Below are positions 33,232 through 41,389 of a stretch of 41,389 bases of DNA, piece by piece; position 1 is the stretch's first letter; each line of letters starts with the position of its first letter. Source of the stretch: Ophioceras dolichostomum (lineage: Eukaryota > Ascomycota > Sordariomycetes > Magnaporthales > Ophioceraceae). The stretch is from NCBI GenBank assembly GCA_003049485.1, contig PYST01000344.1, positions 1-41,389 of the forward strand, in the 5' to 3' direction. The notes beneath the pieces are model-generated. The model had not been told where the DNA came from. It worked only from the letters and a program-made list of their open reading frames with translations, and searched no databases. Made by a program: the position numbers and the translations under genes.

Positions 33232-33926
33232 AGGAATCGAAGGGGGCCACAGAATCGGCGAAAGAAGGCGCGTCTGACGGGGTCTGTGAGCTGGAGAGGA
33301 CGCTGGGGGTTGGGATTGACCCGAAAGAAATCACTGGCACGCGACGTCCAGTCACAGGTAACACAAACCGATGGCTCGCCCCTCTTGGCGCCTAACGGGC
33401 TTCACCCCGGTCCCCGACAAGGTTATGGAGGCTTGAAGGAGCGCGCGCTATCTACAGCCGCCCGTGGAGGCCATCCCAGGCGCCCGCACGCGTGTGTGTG
33501 TTAATGGACATGGACCGGGTCGGTGGGAGGAGACAAGTCGGCGGAATTGTCAGATGGGTTAGTTGTATGTGCCGAATCAAAGGCCACCTGGACAACCGAC
33601 GGTGCCCACGGTTTCCTGGCAAGAACACAATGGGTATGGTCCATCAACCAATCGATGTCCCCCAATGTCCGGGGGAAACGAGGCTGTTCAGTACCTCCCC
33701 CCAGAGGTAGGAGATGGTACAGGTACGCAGAGAATGCACGGGAGACATCGGGAGAGGTGTGTGATCGCGGGACATCACCCGATAAGCCCGATAAGATAGG
33801 AAAAAGATCAACGTCTGGGTAAGAGCTCCACGGCCGCTCAACGACATCAATCTCTCGCGAGTCCTGCCCTCGATGAGCAACGTAATGTGAATTGATAGCT
33901 GCCATCGCGAAAGTCGTTCCGCGCAA
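33232..33926. other. Intergenic region between divergent genes
   Basis: No gene is recognised. Open frames on both strands around 33500-33926 overlap and lack motifs. Confidence 0.5.
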
Positions 33927-35381
33927 ATGGCTCGGCCGGTCCCAGTGGATTTCCTAGCTCGCAGAGCAGCGACACTTGCGACAACCGCTGGCGACACCCG
34001 ACTCGGTTCCAGATGGGTCGCCGTCGATGCCTTCACATGCCTCGCGCAACAGCAACGGCACACCTCGTCCCGCGCAGAGGCTCCTGAACGGGGCAACTCT
34101 ACCCCACTCCCCCCAAACCGGCGGGACTGGCTACGTCGCAGGCGAGAGCCCGGGTCAGATCCCTTCGTTCCCACTACTACTGCCACTACTTCTCCGACAG
34201 CCTCTGGGCCCAGCCCCGGACAACCCGGTTACAGGTTACGCTTCCCGCTGCCCGACGCGCCGGCCAGCAAGCGTCTCGTCCAGCCACCACCAACCCTTAG
34301 CAGCCATAGTACCCCCTTCCTCCCCCACGAGCATGGGCAGCCTCCCCAGATGCCCCGGCTCCGGCCACCATCACAGGATCCGTTCAAGATGTCTCCTCCT
34401 TCACGTGCTCCTATACTCCCGTTCGGCCACGGCCGCGATCCCCTCTACGACCCGGACGCGAACAAACCCCGCATGAACACCCCCTTCCCACTCCATGCGA
34501 GGAGTAAGGACGTCTACGAGCAAAAGCTCCAGGCGGCACGTGAGGTGGCGGGATACAAATTCGTCCGGCTGATCGACGACAGAGGCACAGCCGTCGCAAG
34601 GCGCGGAAAGAAATCCACACGACAACCCGTGGGACAATCCGCACAAGATCCTATCATGCGACGGAGGTGAGACGTGGGCGAGAATAATCGGGGAGGGCTG
34701 GAGGCGGCAGCCGCCGCAGAGCCAGGTGGTGGCCGTCTTGGCGGCGGGAGATCCAAACTGGTGCGGAGGACAAAGAATCAGCGAGCGTCATCGCCATCGA
34801 ACGACGCCGCACTTGGTGTGACAAACCGCAAAGCCCCAGCCCCCGGCGATCCGGTCCTCGTGGCAGCCCTCAAGTCGTCCTCCTCCGGCGACGCCGCCGT
34901 CGCCATCACTCCCCACGTCCCCCTCGACCCGGAGGAGGAGCCCGTGTACCTCGACAAACAAGGCAAGCCCCGCCGCGTGTCGTTCCCCTCCCCTCACCTC
35001 CGGATGATGGATCGCAAATACAACGCGCGGGACCTCCGACGGCACGAGGAGCTCATCGGCCGGGAACGGACCAAGCTGCTCCGGACGACATTCAACGTCG
35101 ACGTGCAGGATGCCGACACTGGTACTACCACCACCACTGCTCCCGCTGCTCCTCCTCTTCTGGGCAGCGACAGCATCAACGACAGCGGCAGCGGCAGCGA
35201 CAGCGACAGCAGCAGCAGCCACGATCGGTTGGAGGGTCTGCTAGAGCCGGCCCAGCGCGGAGAACTCGAGGCGCACCTCCGCAGGTTTGCCGAGGCGCGG
35301 GACGCGCAGAAAGTGAGGCTTTTGCAAGGGAAAAGGAAAGAGCCTCCTGGCGAAATACTAAGAGGATGCGGGGGAGAGTGA
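33927..35381 (+). CDS. Unknown protein, possibly mitochondrial; one in-frame TGA
   Basis: A single plus-strand frame runs from ATG 33927 to the stop at 35379-35381, broken only by a TGA at 34668-34670. The first part (247 codons) starts MARPVPVDFLARRAATLATT, an Arg/Ala/Thr-rich, acid-free stretch like a mitochondrial presequence. It ends with conserved-looking text: RAPILPFGHGRDPLYDP, NKPRMNTPFPLHARSK, GYKFVRLIDDRG. The second part (236 codons) includes EEPVYLDKQGKPRRVSFP, DRKYNARDLRRHEELIGRER and a Ser/Asp repeat. A GTGAGA donor overlaps the TGA, so an intron starting at 34667 is possible, but I found no acceptor that restores this frame. The alternatives are two adjacent genes, a real nonsense mutation (CGA to TGA would do it) or a read error. 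I do not recognise a family with confidence. Confidence 0.55.
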
Positions 35382-36139
35382 AGAGAGGACCCCGTTTCGG
35401 TCGGATGATCGAATCCTCTCCGGGTGATGATCACTTACTACCATCTGGATGTAGGTACCTTGTGGGCACCTACCTGGGCACCCTGAGTAGCTGCCTCGGT
35501 GATGAAGCGAGCTATTCCCTGGGCAGTGCCGAAGGGCGCAGCCGCCTGGTTGCAGTCGTGCATTCTATGTGTACATACCCACCTAATTAGTGCTCTCGTC
35601 TACATACACAGTACCTGTCCGTCCGAGAGAGGTATCAACGCCGACGGTACCTATGTACATGGCTACCTAGCTTACCTGCATGCCTGGGGACCTATGGACG
35701 GGCAGATACGTCCGTTTAACGTACAGTGAACCCAGATGCCTCTGGCAAGATCGGATGAGTGGGTACTGTTCCATGTTATGGTACAAGAGTGGTGGTACAG
35801 TATATACAACAACGTGAGTCAAGTAGCGGTATATTGTCCTTATGGCCTTGCGAGGGCAAGGATCCCCTTTTCTCCCTTTTCCCGGTCGGTTGCTTCCCGA
35901 GATCCTGGCTAGGTAATGTCTCGCCAGCCGAATCCCAAGAAACGGGCACTCGGGACAACGTCATCATCAACTCAAGTGTGCGGAAGTGTCCCTCTCGCCA
36001 GACCATCTATTCATACCTTCGCAAGCTTTCCCGGCGCAACACAGCGACGCAGGGTACATGCCTCGGGTAGGTCGGCAGGTAGGCAGGTAGATACCCATAT
36101 GTCGTAGCAGCCGTGTCGACCAGGGCCAGCAAGCCATCA
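35382..36139. other. Intergenic region
   Basis: Contains several TACCTACC/GGTAGGTA-type short repeats common throughout this window (for example near 35450-35480 and 36065-36090). No gene is recognised. Confidence 0.5.
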
Positions 36140-36961
36140 TCATGGCTTCTTCCCATCATCACCTCCCTTCTCTTTCCCAGGACTACCGCCACCATTGCCC
36201 CCCTTCCCCCCAACACCCCCTCCTCCTCCACCACCCCAACCAGCAACCTCCCTGATCGCATCCGAAATCAAGCTTCCATAGCCCTTCCCCTGCGCCAAGG
36301 CCTTTTGCTCCTTCTCATCCCATTCCCTCCTCCAATCCGTCTTCTGTTCCGCCGTCGCGGCCGCCTTCTTTTCACTTGCCTCGTTGTTGTTGTCGCTAGC
36401 AGAAGAAAAATGCTGCTGCTGCTCCTGTTTCTTCTTCCGCTGCTGTTGCTCTTCTTCTTCTTCTCCTTCTTCTACCAGCAGTTGCTGCTGCTGCTGCTTC
36501 TGCTGCTGCTGCTGCTGCCGTCGTTGCTGCCTCTCCCTCTCGAGCCTGATGGCGTCGCGCGCCCGCTTCGCGCCTTCGGGTATATCGTCCATCCAGCTCG
36601 AGGCGGCCTGGACGCGGGACCCGAACCGCTCGCTGATCGAGCGGCCCGTGTAGTCGTACGCGAGCTGGTTCGTGCCGAGGAAGGTAATGCCCGACAGGAC
36701 GGCGCCGCGCGCGTCGGCGCGGCGGGGGGGCAGGAGGAGCGCGAGGAGGCCGAGGGCCGAGACGGCGAGGGCGGCGTTGTGGAGGATCGGGTGGGTGCCG
36801 TGGTACTTTGGAGGGGAGGCTAAGGTTGATGTCGAGGTTGATGTCGAGGCTGATGTCAAGGTTGAGGTCGAGGATAAGGGTGAGAATGAGGATTGGTCGG
36901 CGGCCGCCGGCGGTGAGGATGTCGGCGAGGGGGCGCCTGGGGGATGTTGCTGGTTTGGCAT
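36140..36961 (-). CDS. Small membrane-associated protein with poly-Gln and poly-Gly tracts
   Basis: A single-exon frame of 273 aa from ATG 36961. Residues 1-50 are Pro/Ser/Thr-rich, with a 12-bp tandem repeat in the DNA encoding (S-T)n. Then comes THPILHNAALAVSALGLLALLLPPR (about 56-80), a likely membrane segment, and a second weaker hydrophobic stretch (AVLSGITFLGTNQLAYDY). GRSISERFGSRVQAASSW follows. The second half is highly charged: Arg/Gln-rich, poly-Gln from CAG/CTG repeats (36480-36520), a Glu run, a Lys/Glu region (DWRREWDEKEQKALAQGKGYG) and a Gly-rich tail. Short fungal proteins with this layout are sometimes labelled rhomboid-family membrane protein in annotations, but no catalytic rhomboid motif is visible. 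Function unknown. The intact frame despite repeats argues for a real gene. Confidence 0.72.
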   Translation of the reverse strand: MPNQQHPPGAPSPTSSPPAAADQSSFSPLSSTSTLTSASTSTSTSTLASPPKYHGTHPILHNAALAVSALGLLALLLPPRRADARGAVLSGITFLGTNQLAYDYTGRSISERFGSRVQAASSWMDDIPEGAKRARDAIRLERERQQRRQQQQQQKQQQQQLLVEEGEEEEEQQQRKKKQEQQQHFSSASDNNNEASEKKAAATAEQKTDWRREWDEKEQKALAQGKGYGSLISDAIREVAGWGGGGGGGVGGKGGNGGGSPGKEKGGDDGKKP

Positions 36962-37344
36962 TTTTTGCGGTCGGTTGTGTGGGTTGCGGAGAAAAAGCCT
37001 TCCAAGTAAGAAGAAATATGGAAGTGTGATGGTTCCGGTCGCGTGAAGCTCGCGAAAAGTTTCTCGTGAGGTACCGAAGATGTGCTAAAGTGGGCCCTCC
37101 CGATTTCGAGCTCCAGTACCCGCCGTACTTCGGAGCTGCGCCATTTCCTAAAGCACCAAGCGAATTCACATGTATTTCTTCCTATTTCTCTCTCCCCTAC
37201 ATATTAGTTGTCCTACTACTGTCCTTCTTTTTCCTTCTTTTTCTTTTTGCGTAGCATGTTTATAGCTGGTTGGAAGAGTAAGAACGAACAGGCGTGGCCG
37301 CCACAATCGAGCTGTAGCGACGCCGTCTGTGGGCCACTTGTGTG
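36962..37344. other. Intergenic region before the transposon
   Basis: Promoter side of the membrane-protein gene, with T-rich runs (37180-37255). No gene is recognised. Confidence 0.5.
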
Positions 37345-37372
37345 CAGGGCCTGCAATGTAATATAATGTGGT

Positions 37373-38273
37373 TCATCATCACCTCGCGCATATCATCACC
37401 TCGCGCATATCATCACCTCGCGCATATCATCACCTCGCGCATATCATCACCTCGCGCATATCATCACCTCGCGCATATCATCACCTCGCGCATATCATCA
37501 CCTCGCGCATATCATCACCTCGCGCATATCATCACCTCGCGCATATCATCACCTCGCGCATATCATCACCTCGCGCATATCATCACCTCGCGCATATCAT
37601 CACCTCGCGCATATCATCACCTCGCGCATATCATCACCTCGCGCATATCATCACCTCGCGCATATCATCACCTCGCGCATATCATCACCTCGCGCATATC
37701 ATCACCTCGCGCATATCATCACCTCGCGCATATCATCACCTCGCGCATATCATCACCTCGCGCATATCATCACCTCGCGCATATCATCACCTCGCGCATA
37801 TCATCACCTCGCGCATATCATCACCTCGCGCATATCATCACCTCGCGCATATCATCACCTCGCGCATATCATCACCTCGCGCATATCATCACCTCGCGCA
37901 TATCATCACCTCGCGCATATCATCACCTCGCGCATATCATCACCTCGCGCATATCATCACCTCGCGCATATCATCACCTCGCGCATATCATCACCTCGCG
38001 CATATCATCACCTCGCGCATATCATCACCTCGCGCATATCATCACCTCGCGCATATCATCACCTCGCGCATATCATCACCTCGCGCATATCATCACCTCG
38101 CGCATATCATCACCTCGCGCATATCATCACCTCGCGCATATCATCACCTCGCGCATATCATCACCTCGCGCATATCATCACCTCGCGCATATCATCACCT
38201 CGCGCATATCATCACCTCGCGCATATCATCACCTCGCGCATATCATCACCTCGCGCATATCATCACCTCGCGC
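37373..38273. repeat. Tandem array, 53 copies of a 17-bp unit
   Basis: The unit ATATCATCACCTCGCGC repeats 52 times without a visible change (37390-38273), preceded by one copy differing in its first two bases. It is a subterminal repeat of the pogo-like element; the other end has only two copies. Because 17 is not a multiple of three and no plus-strand frame contains a stop, the plus strand is open in all three frames and reads a 17-residue repeat. I do not regard that as a protein. Confidence 0.98.
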
Positions 38274-38339
38274 ACTTTTTCTTGGCATCACCATTTCCAT
38301 CCCTGCAATGCAATAACAACGAAAGAAAATCAATTGAAA

Positions 38340-40122
38340 TTATTTGGATATCTCTTCTTCTGATGTCTCTTCATGCTCCTCGCAAGTTCGGATGTTGTGT
38401 CCGGGTTTGCCACATTTGCCACAACGCCGTGAAGTTGCCGGCCCAGCCTCCGCCGCACCCCCTTCCGACGACTTCCTACCCGACTGTCGCCCGGCAGCGT
38501 CCTTTAGAGCGATTAGATCTTGTCCTTCTTTTATACTAAGTGCCCCTCCAGCTCGAACACGTGTCTTTTTGGCCCGCCGACGCTTTGCAAGTGCTTCATT
38601 GGCTTGTTTGAGGGTGCGGAGCTCGTCTTGCATAAGGGTCATTTCGTGGGCCATCCGCTCCGTACCTTTCACCAACTGCTTAACTGCTAAAAAGGCTGTG
38701 GTCGGAGAGCTACCCTGATGCTGGGCCATCCGGTCCCGCACGTACTCAGACTGAGNTGCATAAGGGTCATTTCGTGGGCCATCCGCTCCGTACCTTTCAC
38801 CAACTGCTTAACTGCTAAAAAGGCTGTGGTCGGAGAGCTACCCTGATGCTGGGCCATCCGGTCCCGCACGTACTCAGACTGAGACAAAGTTTCCTTGGGG
38901 TTTTGTGGCGTTTGAGAGGCCCATGGGTTGGCACCAGAGAGAGGGGACTCGGTCGGCGTCGGCGTCTGTAGCTTGACGTCAAGCTTCGAAATCACGGCTT
39001 GAGGGTTGTAAGGCACGAGGCCGGCTCCTCGAAAGCCAGCCTGGATGTTTTGAACCGTATAGTAGCGAAATGGGCCGCCTTGAACGCGATAAAGAACTCA
39101 GTCTTTATGATGTGGTTGATATGAGCTCTGATAAAGGCCTCGAGTTCTCTTCCGTACATTCGCTTCAGTACGCTGAAACATCCAATATCCAAAGGCTGAG
39201 TGAGATGAGAGGAGTGTGCTGGGAGACAGAGTGTAATGATATTCTGCTTTTTGCTGAAATCCTGGAAGCGGCGGGACAAGTGACTTTCATGGCCGTCCAA
39301 GACGATCATCCGATATACCCCATGCCGCCGGACCTTGGTGTGCTTGTCAAAGTGCGCAATCCATTCCAGAGCTGTTTCGTTGTCCGTCCAGCCATTGAGG
39401 GAAGTTTTGATGACCCAGGAAGGAGGGAGGTCACACTCGGTGTACCAGGAGGCGAGATGGTTGACGCCCTAGACAATCAGAACCGGCGGCAGTACAAAGC
39501 CATCACTGCTCACACATTCGACGGCAGTTGCCCATTCACGATTGCCAGGCTGCAGTTGCTTGCTTTTGCCGCGTCGATCAGTACGTGTTACGACCATGCT
39601 GCTGCAAATGACGCCCATCATAAAGCCGGTTTCGTCGAAGTTGTAGAAGTCGGCATCCTGGATCGCGTACTTCTCCCGCATGTTGGCCACCAGCCGGAAC
39701 CACGCGTCGATAAGCACCGGATCTTCGCAGAGAGCTCTTTGGAAGTCATAGACGCGAGAAAAACGCGTCTTTAGCTCCGGCCGGCGTTGGACGAAGCGAT
39801 ATGCCCATTGCTTGCCGACGGGCGTCGCGCCACAGGTCGCGAGGAGCAGATTCGCCATATATTCAACGTCAGCGATTCGTGGCGGAAATCCTTGGGAATC
39901 CAGATCGAGTATATATCGGATGAGTGTCTCCTCTTCAAAGAGAGTTAGAATATGCCGGGCATTCCGTCTGTCGCTCATCGAGAGTTTGCTGTGCATGCGA
40001 TCGCGGAGTGAAGATTCAGGAACGTTATAGAGTTTTGCCGCACTCCAACGGGAAAGTTTCTTAGATGCTTCGATAGCTTGGATTGCCAGCATTATACGGC
40101 TTTCTTGCGATTGTGCCGACAT
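38340..40122 (-). pseudogene. pogo/Fot1-type DDE transposase with zinc knuckle, inactivated
   Basis: Starts at ATG 40122 (MSAQSQESRIMLAIQAIEAS). Order: a psq-type HTH (LSRWSAAKLYNVPESSLRDR); a CENP-B-like HTH (GFPPRIADVEYMANLLL, then QWAYRFVQRRPEL); and the DDE triad, Asp163 in NFDETGF, Asp276 in VLDGHES and Asp312 in QPLDIGC (35 residues between the last two). GLVPYNPQAVISKLDVKL, a coiled-coil-like stretch and a CCHC knuckle (CGKCGKPGHNIRTC) follow, with the stop at 38340. Defects: TAG at 39471-39469 (codon 218, before GVNHLASWYTE), and a frame change within the A-run (minus strand) at 39048-39051. A third break, the 127-bp duplication with N at 38756, looks like an assembly artefact. Counting the duplication once and allowing for the one-base shift, the length is about 551 codons, normal for this family. 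Confidence 0.9.
38629..38883. repeat. 127-bp direct duplication around a single N (assembly artefact)
   Basis: Bases 38629-38755 are repeated identically at 38757-38883 with one N between. It lies inside the transposase and breaks its frame. Identical text either side of one N is what unmerged overlapping contig ends look like. Confidence 0.93.
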
Positions 40123-40181
40123 ATTTGCATTGATGAAAAATCGCGTGTTAAAATCGAAGATGGTGATGCCAAGAAAAAGTA

Positions 40182-40212
40182 CGCGAGGTGATGATATGCG
40201 CGAGGTGATGAA
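40182..40212. repeat. Two inverted copies of the 17-bp subterminal unit
   Basis: CGCGAGGTGATGATATG followed by CGCGAGGTGATGAA is the reverse complement of the 17-bp unit in the array at the other end of the element. Likely a transposase-binding subterminal repeat. Confidence 0.9.
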
Positions 40213-40349
40213 CCACGTTATATTATATTTTGTATTGTATTTCTGACCCATTTGCGTGTGCTGTGCGCGGTATTATACCGTACGCGGCAGGTTACGCGGT
40301 CCCAGATACAAAACAAAACGCATTACAATACGTTACATTGCAGGCTCTG

Positions 40350-40881
40350 CTGGAGTGTAGGTCGGCTTTGGAGCCCTAAAAGAGCTATTCACAGGGGCAT
40401 CATGAGCACATGCACATGGGTTCATCATTGCGCTATCAATCATATATAGGCGATTGTTTCTTGGGTATCTAGGTAGGTACCAGGTAGGTAAACACATGGG
40501 TATTTCCCTGCTCGTGTGCAACTCAGTCCAGCTGCTCTTCTCCCCGTGCGAACCATTCCTGAACCCCGAAAATTCCGTCAATCCACCACCCTAGAAGGGG
40601 AAGCAAGCAGAGTCGAGTGGTACTACTGAAAAGATGGTGCATGTCGTCGGCGAGGTGATAGGGGACCGTGTTCGAATCCGTCGACGCCATGCCAGTAAGA
40701 TGAGAAACGGGGGGAAAAAAACCCCCCCACAACCCGAAAAATCCGATAAAGAGAGCAGAGAGCACACTAAGGAAATGGGGAGAAGAGAGCCGTGCTTTGG
40801 TGACAGCACAAACCCCCATGCCGGTACGCGTCGGTGCGGTTTTATGGCATCCGAGAATCGCTGCTCCCGGCATCGCGAGAT
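40350..40881. other. Intergenic region
   Basis: Flank of the transposon followed by the 3' side of the last gene. It contains a GGTAGGTACC-type repeat (40470-40490) and a GTTCGAATCC resembling a tRNA B box near 40671. No tRNA fold could be drawn. No gene is recognised. Confidence 0.5.
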
Positions 40882-41389
40882 CTAGGCCTGGTCGGCGGCT
40901 AAGGCAGCGGCGAGGCGAGCCGCTAAAGTCTGCGGGTCGATGTTCTTCTCGCGTTGGGAGTAAGAGTGCCGGTGCACCCACTGCCCGTTGTATTTAACCA
41001 CGGTCACCCAATGGTCTAAGGGGACGACGTCCCCCTCCTCAACGACGGAGCGGTGGCGGGGGCTAGACATCGCCATCATGCAGAGACACCAAAGGCCGAG
41101 ATCCGTGGTGAGCTCCCCCTCACCGGACTTGGGCCAAGGTATGTCCATGAAGGCCATATTCAACCCCTCCCTGCCCCGGCTGATTCGGCACACGACCAGA
41201 TCCCCTTCCGTCTGGATGTATCCAAACGGCGTTTTGGCATGCAGGCAGAGAGCCGCAAGCTGCCTGAAGGGAGTAGTGTCACGCTGCAGGGCATTGTGGA
41301 GTCTGTCAAGATCGATAGCCTGATAACGTGAGGAACGGGAGGAAGCCAGCTCTAGTTTTGGAACGAGACTACTAAAGAGGGACTTGTCC
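40882..41389 (-). CDS. Unknown fungal protein, 5' part beyond the window
   Basis: A minus-strand frame is open from the window edge to the stop at 40882 (169 codons visible). Reading order: KLELASSRSSRYQAIDLDRL, TPFRQLAALCLHAKTPFGYI, QTEGDLVVCRISR, AFMDIPWPKSGEGELTTDLG, LWCLCMMAMSSPRHRSVVEE, DVVPLDHWVTV, HRHSYSQREK. The well-formed GYIQT(x)GDLVVCR and LTTDLGLWCLCMMAMS pattern is one I associate with uncharacterised multi-copy fungal proteins, sometimes next to kinase-like or DUF7924-type sequences. No enzymatic motif is evident. The frame is intact as far as it can be seen; the start is outside the window. Confidence 0.75.
   Translation of the reverse strand, partial: DKSLFSSLVPKLELASSRSSRYQAIDLDRLHNALQRDTTPFRQLAALCLHAKTPFGYIQTEGDLVVCRISRGREGLNMAFMDIPWPKSGEGELTTDLGLWCLCMMAMSSPRHRSVVEEGDVVPLDHWVTVVKYNGQWVHRHSYSQREKNIDPQTLAARLAAALAADQA

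Larger units (their letters stand above)
37345..40349 (-). mobile_element. pogo/Fot1-like (Tc1-mariner) DNA transposon, decayed
   Basis: The element is about 3.0 kb, bounded by inverted termini: CAGGGCCTGCAATGTAAT at 37345 and, inverted, at 40349 (GCAGGCTCTG at 40340-40349). Just inside both ends is the text GTGGTTCATCA followed by copies of a 17-bp unit: 53 copies at the left, two at the right in inverted orientation. After the units both ends read ACTTTTTCTTGGCATCACCAT, so these parts are inverted subterminal repeats. The left terminus lacks about 110 bp present at the right between the outer end and GTGGTT. The interior encodes a transposase on the minus strand with at least two disabling changes. 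No TA duplication is evident at the flanks as I set them. Confidence 0.9.

Noticed and set aside
36140..36961. Calling the poly-Gln membrane protein a rhomboid protease
   Set aside because: No GxSG or HxxG catalytic motif and too few membrane segments.
37373..38273. CRISPR array
   Set aside because: The repeats are directly contiguous with no spacers, in a eukaryotic genome and within a transposon end.
37342..38363. Two long plus-strand frames (324 and 331 codons) of a perfect 17-residue repeat
   Set aside because: They are a by-product of the 17-bp tandem array, whose length is not a multiple of three and which lacks stops in any plus frame. There is no promoter, no non-repetitive domain and no family resemblance.
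40640..40700. Possible tRNA gene from a GTTCGAATCC B-box-like sequence
   Set aside because: The T-stem cannot be paired around this motif, and no acceptor stem or anticodon arm could be drawn.

Overview
This window is nuclear DNA of a filamentous ascomycete (Pezizomycotina, most likely a Sordariomycete). Genes are split by short GT-AG introns, mostly 60-140 nt. Families typical of these fungi are present: a HET-domain protein, a STAND/NLR with alpha/beta-hydrolase, NB-ARC and TPR parts, fungus-specific Ser/Thr kinases, a Zn2Cys6 regulator, a GH10 xylanase and a DUF7924-like protein. The sequence is a draft scaffold: it has two runs of N, plus a single N at 38756 that separates two copies of the same 127-bp text.

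Layout. 1.8-3.1 kb: a secreted GH10 endo-xylanase (+). 4.1-5.8 kb: a five-exon TauD/TfdA-type 2-oxoglutarate dioxygenase (-). 6.6-20.8 kb: a self/non-self-recognition-like cluster with an eight-exon NLR (+, one apparent 1-nt frameshift), a disrupted kinase (-, with an 800-nt intron-like interruption and an in-frame stop), an intact kinase with N-terminal extension (+) and a four-exon HET protein (+). 21.2 kb: a 144-bp MITE. 22.7-23.8 kb: a single-exon protein of unknown function with a PPPY motif (+). 24.3-24.8 kb: a possible regulator relic. 24.8-26.4 kb: a Zn2Cys6 regulator (-). 28.6-30.8 kb: a rhomboid intramembrane protease (+). 31.3-33.2 kb: a broken DUF7924-like gene (-). 33.9-35.4 kb: a possibly mitochondrial unknown protein with an in-frame stop (+). 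36.1-37.0 kb: a small membrane protein with poly-Q and poly-G tracts (-). 37.3-40.3 kb: a pogo/Fot1-like DNA transposon with a decayed transposase and 53 copies of a 17-bp unit at one end. 40.9 kb to the window end: a 5'-truncated gene of unknown function (-).

The genes do not form a biosynthetic pathway. The two notable units are the HET/NLR/kinase cluster, which has the kinds of genes used in fungal allorecognition and regulated cell death, and the pogo element with its related MITE about 16 kb away. Several accessory genes carry stop codons that could come from CAG or CAA by a C-to-T change in a CpA context, as expected from repeat-induced point mutation. This is an inference from single copies.

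All gene models were assembled by eye from reading frames, splice consensus and family motifs. No database search was run.
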